Shown: piece by piece, positions 1 through 11,909 of the stretch
Position numbering within the stretch: the first letter of the stretch is position 1
How the letters are laid out: the number at the start of each line of letters is the position of its first letter
Source: Sequoia sempervirens
Lineage: Eukaryota > Streptophyta > Pinopsida > Cupressales > Cupressaceae
Length of the DNA stretch: 64,000 nucleotides
Reading direction: 5' to 3'
Assembly (NCBI GenBank): GCA_007258455.2
Contig: VDFB02047230.1
Coordinates: 154,305,797 to 154,369,796 of the forward strand
Notes under the pieces: generated by a model
Seen by the model: the letters and a program-made list of their open reading frames with translations, nothing else
Told to the model about the DNA's origin: nothing
The model's database searches: none
Made by a program: the position numbers and the translations under genes

Positions 1-956
1 ACCCACTTACATGAAGAGAGAAAAAAAAATTAAAAATGTAGAGACAGAATGCTATAGGCTTGTAACAAATAAACGATAAAACAATAGCACACAAACAACA
101 AAGGTAACCAAATTATAGCTTACCAAAAGAAAGGTCATTCAAGGAGTCAACAACATTCCACTCTTCATGTACGAAACCAACATGATCCTCCAAAGTCTCA
201 TTTTCTATGTTGATCATTGTTAGCGAATGTGTCTCAACTTTGCTCCTAGTGTTAAGACTATATAAAATGTGATTTTTGGGCTATAAAGGTCATTTTTTGC
301 CATTTTAGGTTGCTCAACATTGCTTCCTTAATGGAAAATATATATATCTTTTCAAGTTCCATAATTTTTTGAAAAGGGCATAATTGACCTCTTTGATCAA
401 AGTTTATGGCCTCTAAAATTTGGGTCTTTCGTATTAAAAATGCAAAATATCTATAACACACAAAAGAGCTATAAGAGGGTGTTACATTTTTTGAGAAAAT
501 TATGATGTGTGTTATGACACATAATAATACATATTTAAATTGAGATAATGGAGTGTCATGGTTGGTGATTGGATTATGATGAAATTATGGTAGGTGGAAG
601 AAATATGCTATTTTTAGTTGATGGACTCATCTTGGGATTCAGGCATCACTTTTATAATATTTTTAGCTCCTGGTTTTCTAATTACCATTTGATTATTTCA
701 TGTATTTTTTCTTCTATTTATTGGTTTCTTGAGATGGAACACTTTATACAAGGACTTTTTGTATGTATTGTTTTTTATTAAAAAATAGGGAAGGGGACAT
801 GATCATGAGAGTAAAAAACATTAAAAGTAGATTAAAGAAATAGTACGTGGGCACACAAGCTCAATAAAACAACAAAAGGCATGTAGGCCCAATGAGACAA
901 CATAATAACAAAAATTAGAACAAGACAAGAAAAAAACATAGAAGTCAACTAACAGA
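1..956. other. Unassigned AT-rich sequence
   Basis: I see no coding domain, LTR terminus or RNA gene here. Short open frames exist but have no recognisable composition or motif. The stretch is the left flank of the large copia nest and probably belongs to the same older sequence as the coding remnant just to its right. Confidence 0.5.
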
Positions 957-1130
957 TCAAGTTCCAATAATTCAGGAGGGCATCAAGGGAGATTTCTTGT
1001 TCCTCTGTATCTTTCTATTCATCAAAATTCTGAACCTACATTTTCTCCTCATCATCTTCTTTAGCTCTTTTATTTTTTTGTTTGTTGATCTTTGAGCAGC
1101 CAAATATAGTACTTGTAACAAACTTGTGCA
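957..1130 (-). pseudogene. Unidentified coding remnant, downstream half
   Basis: Read on the minus strand, this piece gives a lysine- and glutamate-rich segment (core KINKQKNKRAKEDDEEKM) with two in-frame stops. Its frame is the direct continuation of the minus-strand frame that ends at 38,896, on the other side of the copia element, when one copy of the flanking TGCA is removed. The two halves are therefore one older ORF interrupted by the copia insertion. I do not recognise the protein. It is charged and of low complexity, could belong to a still older mobile element, and has no visible catalytic motif. Confidence 0.5.
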
Positions 1131-2321
1131 TCCTTGAATGAACAAGAAAACTAAGAGGGGGGTGAATTAGTTGCAGCAAATTAAAAAATCAAAACCCTTA
1201 ATAGTAATCAGATCCACATGCATTCATTGAACCCTTATTCTATTAAAGTGATTAATCATGAAATACAAATAATAGAAACTAAAATGACAAAATCATACAC
1301 AAGAGAACACTGGATTTACATGGAAAATATAATGAGGTAAAAACCACAGTGAGGATTAGCTCACAATATCAGTAATTGCAAAACCAATACAAGGGCCCAC
1401 TACTAGAATAGGACACACTATCCAAAAGGCTCACAACCAAGGCTCACTACCATAGAAAGAACACAAGAAGATAGAAGAGAAATGTTAGATAGAGAAAAAC
1501 TTCTCAATACAATAGGGAATCCACCACAAATGCTCCAACACTTTCACAACCTTGTTTGAAAGATTGTGGACACCTTCAGCTCATTGTAGTCAAAATTCCC
1601 AACACTTTGAAGTTTGTACTGCTCTGATCAAATTCACATCACACACATCACTCGCATCAATATCAGGTCTATCTTGCTTCTCTCTTTCTTGCATCTCACA
1701 ACATCACCACTCTTTAAATTTATATCAACCTCAACCTTGAAAACCTTCTCCAAGGTCAAAAACTATTGGTTACAACTTACAAATTCAAATTTGGTCAACA
1801 CCTAAACATTCCCGTGGTGGATAGGAATGAAGGCAACCCATATAAATCCTTAATTAGGACCCAAATGAATTCTAACACACCTCAAAACATTTTCATAGAT
1901 TTCACATGTAGTTTTAACACAAGGTTGGCCAATACCCATGCTAAACACCATAAACATTAAGTTCACACTTCCTTAAATCAGTTTGAAACTTCCAGAAAAC
2001 AAAATTCACTTGAAAACAATCCAAGATCATCCTAAAATTCAACAGCTTTCTTCACAACAAATTTCACTTGAAGATTATAATCATATTGTTTATCTAGAAA
2101 ACACTACTGAATACTGCAATACTATGTCACTCAGGATGTACTTTCTTTTGAAATGCCTAATCACTAATCCTCTTGACCCAAACAAGAGAATAACACCATC
2201 ATCTTTCCTTCAAAACCACAAGTCATGAAAAGCAACTGCAAAGAAATGTGGAGAAAATACATTTCTCCCAGACACCTCTGTACAACACTACAAAACTAGT
2301 TCACATAGTAGTGGACACAAA

Positions 2322-2745
2322 TGTTAGAAATGATGGATTGCACAGCCCCTGAAGCTTCAATAAAGGACTTTAGCCATGAAAGATAATCAACCACAAAAGA
2401 AGTGTTGCAACAATGGAATGCTGATTGAAGATTCTATTGATATGATATAGATATGATATGATACAAATGAACAAGATGCCTGATTATATAGGCAAGAATG
2501 AAAACATAATATGCATGAGATGTTGACATGTGTCTTGATCTAACAACATGTGACAACATGTGAACCCTAATGGTGATGATCATTAAATGATGAGATAAGT
2601 TCTAGAAGGAATCTTATCTCCTACAAATAAGGAAGGGAATATTATCCCATTTATTAAATGATTGCAACCTAGGACTAAATGATTAAATGCAAGACCTAAG
2701 TAAACTTATGCTAGTGTAATAATTAATTAATTAATTACACCAACA
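2322..2745 (-). mobile_element. Solo LTR of a copia-like element, TSD ACAAA
   Basis: A 424-bp unit starting TGTTAGAAATG and ending TTACACCAACA, flanked by perfect 5-bp repeats ACAAA (2,317-2,321 and 2,746-2,750). It is absent from the partner LTR at 37,427-38,895, so it is an insertion. On the minus strand it begins TGTTGGTGTAATTAATT and then AAGTTTACTTAGG, like the LTRs at 50,959 and 53,131. It also resembles the LTR at 58,344-58,775 (shared TATATAGGCAAG). No internal region remains, so it is a solo LTR left by LTR-LTR recombination. Confidence 0.85.
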
Positions 2746-3489
2746 ACAAATTCCTTTGACCAATGATCCAGAAGCCCAAATTCTAGATATAGGGTGATCC
2801 CACAATTCTAGTTTACAATTTTTGAGAGATGTTGATTTTTGCTGAAATCACATATTTTTGGAAAATATAATGATTTAAGCCTTGAAAAGTTCCATTTAAA
2901 GGATTCCAATTGAAGAGGGTTTGATCAAACCACCTTAGATCAAACCCCCTTGGATAGAACCCCGCTAGTTTTAAACCATACCTATAATGCAGTCTCCTTT
3001 ACGCCTATCAAAATGTTGATAAAAACCCACTTTTGATTTTCCTTTTGGGGGATAAAATGAATTATTTAAAATTTATTTTTTGAAAGTATGTAGTCCTTAT
3101 TATAAGCTTCCCAAAAAGTATAATTTTAAATAAATTTAATTTTATTATTAATATTTAATTTTTATTTCTTGTGAATGTAGGTTTTTCATCAAGAATCAAG
3201 CTCTCTATTTTGCACATGTAGAAAAATAGAAGATTATCATTTTCTTTTTGAAAAATGTCAATGCACTAGATATTGAAGTCCTTGATCCAATAAAAAAAAG
3301 AAAAAAATGAATTTCGATACATATAAAAAAAATTATGTTGTATACAGTCTTCCTATGTCTAAATTGTAATTGGTTTGACTTCGAAACTTGATTAAGGAAA
3401 AAATATTCAATAAAACACTATGAAACCAAATGAAAGCACTAGATATCATAGTTAAAATTTTGAATTCAAAAAAAAAATAGAATTTTATC

Positions 3490-4880
3490 TATAGACACGT
3501 AAAATGTATTGATTGATCTCATGCACCTGATCCTGATTTACTAACACCAGTTCATCCTGAATCATCTCCTTTACTAACCATTTAATTAAATAGCCTTTAT
3601 TTGATTAAATTCATCACATTTCATCTATTAATCAAATAAATTAATTTTATCTGATTAAATCATTATATTTTATTAATTAAATAAATCATTTTGTTTAATT
3701 AATCTTAATGTTCCTCTTTTGATTAAATAAATCACTTTATTTAATTAAATCATATTTCATCTCATTTAAATTAAATAAACTCACCTTTATTTGATTTAAG
3801 TCTAACATCATTCCTCTTTAATTAAATAAATCAAACTTTATTTAATTAACTCTAATATTTATTATTCCTCTCATTTTGATTTATTTAAATTCTAAAATCT
3901 AAGTCAAAGTGTCAAATCAACTAATTATCATCTCTGCCAAAAAAAAAATAATTATCATCTAAATTCATCAGATCATGATTAATCCTAACACTAATACCTA
4001 AAATCCTCTATATTTTTCAACTTGTGCAAGTAAATTAGTTTAATTGGTTTACAAATTCTTCTATTTTCATTCAAAAGGGCGTCAAGTTGGAATATTCTTC
4101 AAATTTGAAAATTTCCTTCCAAAAGGACTTATCCATCCAACAAGGCATTAAAGGTCTCTTACATGTCCTTTTTCTTGAGCCAAGTGGCATTAACTCTCCT
4201 TTCTTCTCCCTCCAACATGTCACTTCTCTAATTTCAAATATCCACCTAATAACATTTATGTGCACATTCATCAAAATGTGCTCCACCTCTATCCACTCAC
4301 ATGTTGACAAGTGGAAATGTGCTATTGGTTGATGTTTTTACCCACATTCATCCCTTTTGCTTATTCTTCCATCATTCTCTTTATAAATAGAAGGCTCTTT
4401 TACCAATTTGGGCTCCACAACTTGAGGCAAAGTGACTATCTACATATTTGAAGCAAAGTTCATCCATTTTCATTAAAATTATCATAGCATTTCATCACCA
4501 TAGCTAGGTTATTGCAAATTTCATCAAGGATCAACATTGATCATCTTCAAAGCTTACAAGGAACTAGGAAAGGGCTATTTTCCACATCAAAATAACACCA
4601 ATTCCCCATGGGATTGAGAGTTTGAGCATTTGAATAGGATTTAGATTGTTTTATTTGTGTTCTTCATGTTATTTCTTGTTCTATATGTTTCAAATGAATC
4701 TTATGGGGAATGATGGTTTTTATTTGCATAATGGGCTAATATTGTGTTGTTTGTTTATGTCTGTGTAGGTATCATCATGCTTCAAATGAATCTTATGGGG
4801 AATGCTAGTTTAGATTTGTATAATTGACTAACATTGTGTTGTTTGCTCATGTTTGTGCAGGTCTAGATATACCATTCACA
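3490..4880 (+). repeat. 5' LTR of the 27.5-kb gypsy element
   Basis: A 1,391-bp LTR. It starts TATAGACAC where related LTRs have TGTAGACAC, and ends ..ATTCACA just before the PBS. The first part is a run of degenerate TTAATTAAATAAAT-like motifs. TATAAATAGAAGG at about 4,382 is a plausible TATA region for the retroelement promoter, followed by transcript-like sequence with U5 features up to 4,880. The same TATA motif is kept in the 3' LTR at about 30,549. Confidence 0.9.
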
Positions 4881-4883
4881 TTT

Positions 4884-4900
4884 TGGCACTAGAAGGAGGG
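4884..4900 (+). other. Primer binding site (TGGCACTAGAAGGAGGG)
   Basis: Lies three bases after the LTR end and begins TGG, as expected for pairing with a tRNA CCA end. I cannot name the tRNA. The core CTAGAAGGAGGGC recurs after the 5' LTR of the element inserted at 11,910, and it differs from the TGGCGCCCACC-type site at 63,092. Confidence 0.75.
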
Positions 4901-7659
4901 CGAATCTTGAAGAATTAACACATTTTTTGACAATTTTTTTTTTTTTTTTGACAAAATTCTTTTTTTGACAAAAATTCTTTTTTTGACAAAAATTCTTTTT
5001 TTGACAAAAATTCTTTTTTTTTGAGTTTTTGTGTGTCTACAGGAAACTACACCGCTGTCAGGGTCAAACAGTGTCACTATTAGTCCAGTGACCCTATTTA
5101 GCGATGCTTTCAAACTCCAAAATGCTATGCTTGAGTCATTTCCACTCAACCTGAGTCAACCAAAATCCAAACTATGTCACTTGGTGAAACAATGATGCAA
5201 TCGCGGCCTCTGTTTCTCCACAGAGTGCCACTAGTTTCACTAGAGCACTACTGACCTCCTCCAAAATGTGTTTCCTTTGTAGATTGTGCTACTAGGGTGG
5301 GGTAAAAGTCAAATTTCAAGTTTTAATTTGACATGTTCTTTTTAGTTTTGATTACCTTTTACTTCTAACTAGTTTTTGGCCTTTGTTTTTGTAGTTTTTA
5401 ACCAGTTTTGTAGGTTGGAGTGATCCAAGGGGAAGGAGGAAACAAAATCAAGACTTCTTATGGAATCTTCATTCTATTGTATCAAGTGTTTTTAAACATT
5501 TTGGGAAGAAATTATAATCCCACTTCTAAGGACTTTGTCATCTTCAAGCTTTTTAGGAATCAAAATAATTTTTATTTGGGCTTAAAAAAGAACAAGCAAA
5601 TGGATTAAAAAGAACTTTAGGAACTTACTAGAGTTGGATTTAGGGCTTTAAAATTGAACAAACAAACTTCACATTTCAATCTTGGTGCTTAAAAAGAATC
5701 CATTATTGCTTTGAAGGTTAAAATGAACATTTACTTTTTGTGCCTTGTAATCTCTTTTACAAAGTAATATCATTTAAAAGGTGTATGCACTTCTCTCACA
5801 CTTCATGGTGATCTTGAGAATCAAAAGTCTTTTGGTGATATTAAGTTGTATAAAATATTGCCTCCACACTTCAATTTGGATTCTTAAAATTGAACAAAAT
5901 CTTGCTAGTGTGAGTGAGTACATTGTGTGTGTTCTCTCTTTGTTCATGTAAACAAAGATTGATCGAACTACAGATGTGCTTATTCACTTTTGTTTATGTT
6001 TAGAGGGCTTGCCTTGGTGGAAAAAATTACTCACCCCAAAGGAACAACCCAAACTAGTAACATGCTAAAGCCAAGCCTCTTCCAACCAGTATATAAGATG
6101 GATGCTTTAGGAAAGCTCAAGTATCATGAGAGTTATACCAACAATGGGAAGCAATGGTCACTTGTCGTATGTGGAATATTTGTTGAACGGATGCCCATAA
6201 TAAAAGCCAAACTGTATAGAAGCCAAAACCCCTTTCTATTTTTTTGTGTAAGAGGTTGGACCTCTAAAGCCGCCCCACATTTTTTTGGTTCTTTGTAGAG
6301 ATGAGAAGTTCGTCATGGGAGATTCATAAGAACAGAAGCTTGGCTGACCCGAGAAGTGTGTGTCATGGAGGGGAGCCAGTGCGGTCAAGCTTCTAGTCAT
6401 CTACTTTGAATAAGAAGAGCTGGATTTATCCAAGTGGGGATTCAACAAATATTGTCTCTTTCTATCCATAGGGTTGTCCATCATTTTGGAATCAAATTAC
6501 TTTGCTTAGAATTAAAACATTGGAAAACAAACATTTAACCATGATCTTCAAATTTCAAACCCTTTATGGGAAGCAAATACCTTTGACAAAATCCAAGTGC
6601 TATTGCTTGTCTTAGGGATTCTATCCTTAGAAGCTTCTAAGCATTTGAATTTATATCTCAATTTGTTGTCACTAAAGTCAACATTAGGGAACTATCACCT
6701 TAATTTCCTTGATTTCAACATAATGGACTTTGTGGGATGAGAAGAAACTGGGAAATTAGACATTTAGTTTGAAAATATAATCAAGAAAGTGTTTGTGATA
6801 AAAAGGACTCATTAAGCAAAGATAAAGAACAATTGGACCCAACACATGTTCTCTTTCAAATGATTTCCCGAAAGAAAAAAACCTGAAAACCAAAGTCCAA
6901 AGGTTTTAGTCAAAAAGATTGTAAGAAACGTTTGTCTATGCTTTACGGATTCAAAGAAAGATTGACCTTCAACTTTTACAAATGTGAATTAAAGAACAAT
7001 CCCAATTTGTATTCATTTTACTATTTTCAAAATCCAACACTTTTTCAAAGGTTTGAATATCTAACATAAGAAGTTTTAGCATGTTCTTCAACACCTAGGT
7101 CTAGTAAAAAAAAGTATTTCTAAATCTCTTAGAATCAAAATCAAAACACCTTCATCCATTCCTCAAAACATCAAAATAAAAATCCATCTCACAAACAACT
7201 CTTGGAAATCTTGAAAAAATCCTTTATGCTAAACTTTGGGCAAATCCTTTGAAATCAAAATCCAAATCATCTTGTTTGACTAGGTGTGTATAGATGAATC
7301 CTTCGTTACACACTTAGTTAAAGTGTCATCTTGTGGACAAGTTTACTCTAGGACAACATCCAACCTCTTAGAGTTTATGAGTTCATTAACCAAACCAAAT
7401 CCAATCAAAATCAAATCAAACCAAATCAAAATAAAAATCCAAAATCAAATCAAACATCAATACAAAAGTCCTAAAGTTTAGTATCCCCTTCAAGGTTCCC
7501 TAAGAGTTCAATCATTCACAAATCACCCATCCTTCATTATCTCATCATCATCCTTTTGATCCTTAAAATCTTAGACTTTCTTTTTTGTACCTAAAGTTTA
7601 GATCAATCCAAAGAGTTAGAGGTTCACCTCCCACATTCCTGAAAATCGATCCTCATTTT
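4901..7659 (+). other. Untranslated leader of the gypsy element, with a tandem repeat
   Basis: A non-coding leader of about 2.8 kb between PBS and gag. At 4,922-5,025 an 18-bp unit (ATTCTTTTTTTGACAAAA) is repeated about four times, with a long T run. A block near 6,000-6,060 (AGGGCTTGCCTTGGTGGAAA, then ACTCACCCCA) matches the leader of the element at the right edge of the window (63,737-63,790), so this part is conserved between two gypsy elements. No open frame here resembles a known protein. Confidence 0.7.
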
Positions 7660-10495
7660 ATGGTCCAAACTAGATCTCAACACAAGAAGAACATGGAAAT
7701 GAACAAAGAAACATCCACTTCAAGTGACTTGAGTCAAACTGCACTCAAAATGAATCACATTGGATCTAGCAATCTCACACTCAATCTTCATCCACTTCCA
7801 CAAGATCATCAAGAGGAAGGTGGCAAAGTGGAGGACATCATCAACAATGTTTTAGGGATGAATCAAGATGAAATTATTGAAATGGTCCAAAATCTTGAGA
7901 CTTGCAAAATTTTCAATGTCATGATGAAACTTAATCCCTCACAATACATGCTAGAATTGGCCAAGGAAGGGGCTAAACTCCCTTTTTATTTTGATGTAAG
8001 CACTATTGTGGAGAAGCCTCTTGGGATTATGCCCCCAATATCATCCACACCTCCATTCCAAAGCATCACTCAAACCATCCCACAAATCAAATCATCCATT
8101 TCTCCAAATCAACCAATTGTCAACAAGGGAATTTCATTGCTTCATGCACTACAAACACACCCCCTTGTGAACAACCAATACTTGGATGCAAATACCATAT
8201 GGGTCAATCCATCATCTTTCATGGCCCCAATGACCCATCATCTTTTCACACAACACCGACATATCCTCTTAACATAAAAACCTCTCTCCCAATGACTTCA
8301 CAAGGAGAAGGTGGGCTATTTGGACCAGGAGGCATCTTTGATCCCTCATCATCTTCATTTCCTCAAGGGAACACACCACCCATTTTCCTGCCATTTCCAC
8401 CTTTACCATTAACATCCACACCACTCGTACTCAGTTTAGGGAAACCCCCTTTACCAACCATCAATTAATAGAATCAAAAAAATCCCCCAATCATGAATCA
8501 AAACATCATACCAAATCCTCTGATCTTGCCATCGATATTGCAGCAATAGGTGGAAACCATCCAAGCAACACAAGCAATCACAACACCATCCATAAACGTG
8601 GTTTCTCAAGGACCAAGCATATCAATCACACCATCTACCATACAAATCCCCATCATCAATACAACAACACCCCTCATCACAAAAACCATTCCAAATCCAC
8701 CACCACCACTACCACCAAAACCAACTGTGGCGAACCCATATAGCATCACCTTGCAAGCAGCACAACAGGCCAGGCCTATCAAAAGGAAATTTTGTAGTTC
8801 CAAGCACAAAAAGCACAACAAAACATGCAATCTACACAACAAGCTTCTCAGCAAGTGCAGACACATAAAGCCGCACAACAAGCACAAGCGTAACAAGCTA
8901 CAAAAGCTCAAGCCTTATTACAAAAACAACAAGCTGCCCAAGCTACCCAAACTGCACAAGCAGCTCAAGTTGCACAAGTTACACAAGCCACACAAGTTGC
9001 ACAGGCTGCACAATTTGCCCAACAAGCACAAGCTCAAGCTTAGTCGCAATACCAAGCTCAACAAGCACAACCGCAAGCACAGTATCAAGTTGTTCTATAA
9101 CAAGCATATTAGAAAGCCCTGCAACAATACCAAGTGCAACAAGAAGCAACCCAATTACTAGCCCAACAACAAGCATTGTTGGCACAATAGTAGAAAGACC
9201 AACAACAATCATAGTTGGCACAATAGTAGCAAGACCAACAACAAGCATTGTTGGCACAACAAAAAATGCAAGCATATCATCAAGCCTTGATCACATAGAA
9301 ATTCTTGCAACAAACTCCCACCAACATAGCTAACACTCCACCCATCACCCGAACAATTCTGCCATCTCAAAATACATTCACTCCACCTCCCGATCTACAA
9401 AATGATGTCACGAAACAAATCAAGTTTCTCCCACAATAGGTGCTAGATCTCCAATCTGGGAAAATAATGAAAACACCAAGAAATTTGTGCCCATATCCAT
9501 TCAATAGGAGCCTTGCAATGGTACCATTCCCAAAGGGGTTTGAAATTCCTAAATTTGACAAATATCACTGGATGGGAAACCCTAAAGATCATATCATATA
9601 ATTCCAGGTACATTGCATGGAGGTCACATATGATGATACATATCTGATGTGACTATTTCCTTGATTAAGTCTTGTTGGCCCTCCATGGAATGGTTCTCTC
9701 ACCTTCCTCTTGGAATCAAAAAGTTCCAAGATATTATAAATGCATTCATAAAAAACTACGCATTCAATATAGGTATGAATGCGAGTCTAGAGGAACTATC
9801 TACTCTTAAACAAGCTAAGGGGGAATAATTTGCTTCCTTCTTGCAATGATCCCCAAGAAAACCTTGGCATTCCATCTTAAGATGCAATGTATCACCACAT
9901 ATGACCATTTGATCCCCAAGGTGCTCAACATCAAAAGAGCTCTTATTGCACAAGGGGGGACATCCATGTATCAAGGACATCAAGACAATTCCCATCCACT
10001 AGCTACAATGAGAAACTTTACACATGGGCAAAAAAAAAAATGTCACTAATGATGGTGTGGTAGATGCTAAGGTCATAATCAATGCTCCAAAATAAAAAAC
10101 CAAACATACCAACAACCACAAGGTAACAATCGAAACAACACGCAAGCTAACATAGTATCACAACAACCACCCAATAATCAATTCAACAATCTGAATAATC
10201 AAGGGGGACCACCTCCATGAAACAAACAATATCCCCCCAAGAGGAAATACACTACTCTTGTGGAATCAATTGAATCCATCATGAAGAAGTTGGTAAACAA
10301 GAATCTTATCAAAATTATTGTTTATGAGAATTATCAAGAACCCCAAGTGAAACCACCATGGTACAATGAAAATCACCTTTTGGATTTTCATAAAATCAAG
10401 GGGCACACAACAACCAGTTGCATGAGGCTAAAAAATCTTATCCAAGACCTCATAGATGACAAGATCATAAATGTTGAGCAACCAACTAGAAATTA
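7660..10495 (+). pseudogene. Gypsy gag polyprotein remnant
   Basis: I place the start at the ATG of MVQTRSQH (7,660), an opening typical of Tat-type gag. It is followed by a hydrophilic N-terminal part, a Gln/Ala-rich low-complexity stretch (about 8,740-9,300) and the gag core with FPKGFEIPKFDKY (about 9,520-9,565). Downstream, near 10,360-10,430, FHKIKGHTTTSCMRLKNLI is a degenerate His/Cys motif in the place of a nucleocapsid zinc knuckle. The frame is broken by many stops, mostly TAG/TAA at former Gln or Trp codons, which fits decay by C-to-T change. In life it would package the element RNA. Confidence 0.85.
9163..9265 (+). repeat. Three 36-bp tandem units in gag
   Basis: CAACAACAAGCATTGTTGGC followed by ACAATAGTAGAAAGAC is repeated almost three times. 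It lies in the Gln/Ala-rich part of gag and each unit is a multiple of three, so expansion kept the frame. The TAG triplets in the units are former CAG (Gln) codons or decay of them. Confidence 0.75.
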
Positions 10496-10969
10496 GGACC
10501 TAAAAATATACACAAATCCGATGTTAGATCATAACAAAGGGAATAATCATGGGAAGACAAAGTATGGAAATGTAAACCATGTGTACAATCATGTTGTTGC
10601 ATCCCTAGATGAAATGGTCACTGCTATTAACGTCAAAGGTGCCAAAGCGGATTATGGAGTCATCACACATGGCATAAAAGTTACCATTGTGGGATCATTC
10701 CAGCCACCTAGGGCATCCACCTCAAATCCAAAATCTGTTCCCAATGGCTACAATGTCCTATACCAATTGAAAAGAACCCCCGCTCAGATCTCCATCATGG
10801 AATTGTTGAAGATCTCACCCACACAGAAAAATCCTCAAGGAAGCATTAGCTTCATCCACTATCTTTGTGGATTTTGATGCTAACCAGTTCTAGGCTATGG
10901 TTGGACACATCACCACTTCAAATCTCCTAACATTTTTCAATCAGGACTTCCCCACCTAATAATCTCATA

Positions 10970-11345
10970 ATCACGCACTCCATCTTGAAGTCCTTGTCCA
11001 TAAAAATAAAGCTAAAAGGGTCTTGGTGGATGGGGTTGTAGGTCTAAATATCTATTCACTCAAAATAATAAATAATCTAGGATTCTCAGAAAGTTCCATT
11101 GAAAAGCGTAAGGGCATCACAATCAAAGCATATGATGACTAGGAAAGAGTGTCTCAAGGAACCATTCAACTCCCTATTCAAGTAGGGCCAACCATCATGG
11201 AAACCACATTTTAGGTCCTTGACCTTGATTTTCCTTATAACATCCTCCTGGGGCACCCATGGATCCATGGGATGCAAGTTGTCGCTTCTACATTCCATTA
11301 GCGCATCAAATTCCCATATCAAAATCAAGAGGCCATGGTCCATGG
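10970..11345 (+). pseudogene. Gypsy aspartic protease remnant
   Basis: The retropepsin-like domain of the polyprotein is readable in one frame. RVLVDGVVGLNI (about 11,021-11,056) stands where the family has a D-G-G/A-x-x-N motif, followed by ITIKAYDD and the C-terminal block YNILLGHPWIHGMQ (about 11,235-11,276). The catalytic aspartate is retained but the motif after it is altered (DGVVG for DGGAG), and at least two stops interrupt the domain. It would have cut Gag-Pol. Confidence 0.8.
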
Positions 11346-11909
11346 TGATCCCAAGCCTTTTTATTACTGCAAGAACCTAGAAGCAATACTATAAAATCCC
11401 TCAAGTCCCCAAGAATGATGAAGGCGCTACAACTCCATATGTAGACCTAGCTACCTTGGCCTCCACTTTTGAGACAAAGACACCCGCAATTCGTGATATT
11501 TTTAAAATCAAAGTCATTGTCCAAGATAATGGGTGTGGGGATTAGAAGATGAAGAAAAGTGCTTTTTTCATAGGAGAGTTACCTTAATCTCCTAGGTCTC
11601 ATGGGAAACCCCAACCAATTGAAACATCATCCCAAACTTTCAAAGCTGACCCCTCTAGATTCATATGTTGAGAAGATCTAAGTCAGGAAATAGTAGATGA
11701 AAAAGACATATCCAGTATCCTATATCAAGATGAAAGGCCTGTGCCTAATCTTCCAATGGATGAGAGCAGCAAAGGTCTCCAAATGATACTTAGCATGGGT
11801 TACAAAAAGAATAAGAAACTTGGGAAGAATGACAACAACCTGTTAGAACCCATTGTTGCTAAGAAGTACATAGAAATCTTGGCCTCTGATGTAACCCTTT
11901 GAAGGTAAC
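11346..11909 (+). pseudogene. Gypsy protease-RT linker, upstream part
   Basis: A decayed hydrophilic linker of pol, readable in part up to the insertion point. GTAAC at 11,905-11,909 is the left TSD of the element inserted at 11,910, and the linker resumes at 20,352. No domain is recognised in it. Confidence 0.6.

Noticed and set aside
4889..5149. Minus-strand frame with repeated KKRIFV
   Set aside because: Produced by the T-rich 18-bp tandem repeat in the leader, with no start context or homology.
8550..9161. Lys/His/Asn-rich open frame of 203 codons
   Set aside because: It is an off-frame reading of the CAA/CAC-rich Gln/Ala segment of gag. The true gag frame, read from flanking homology, differs.
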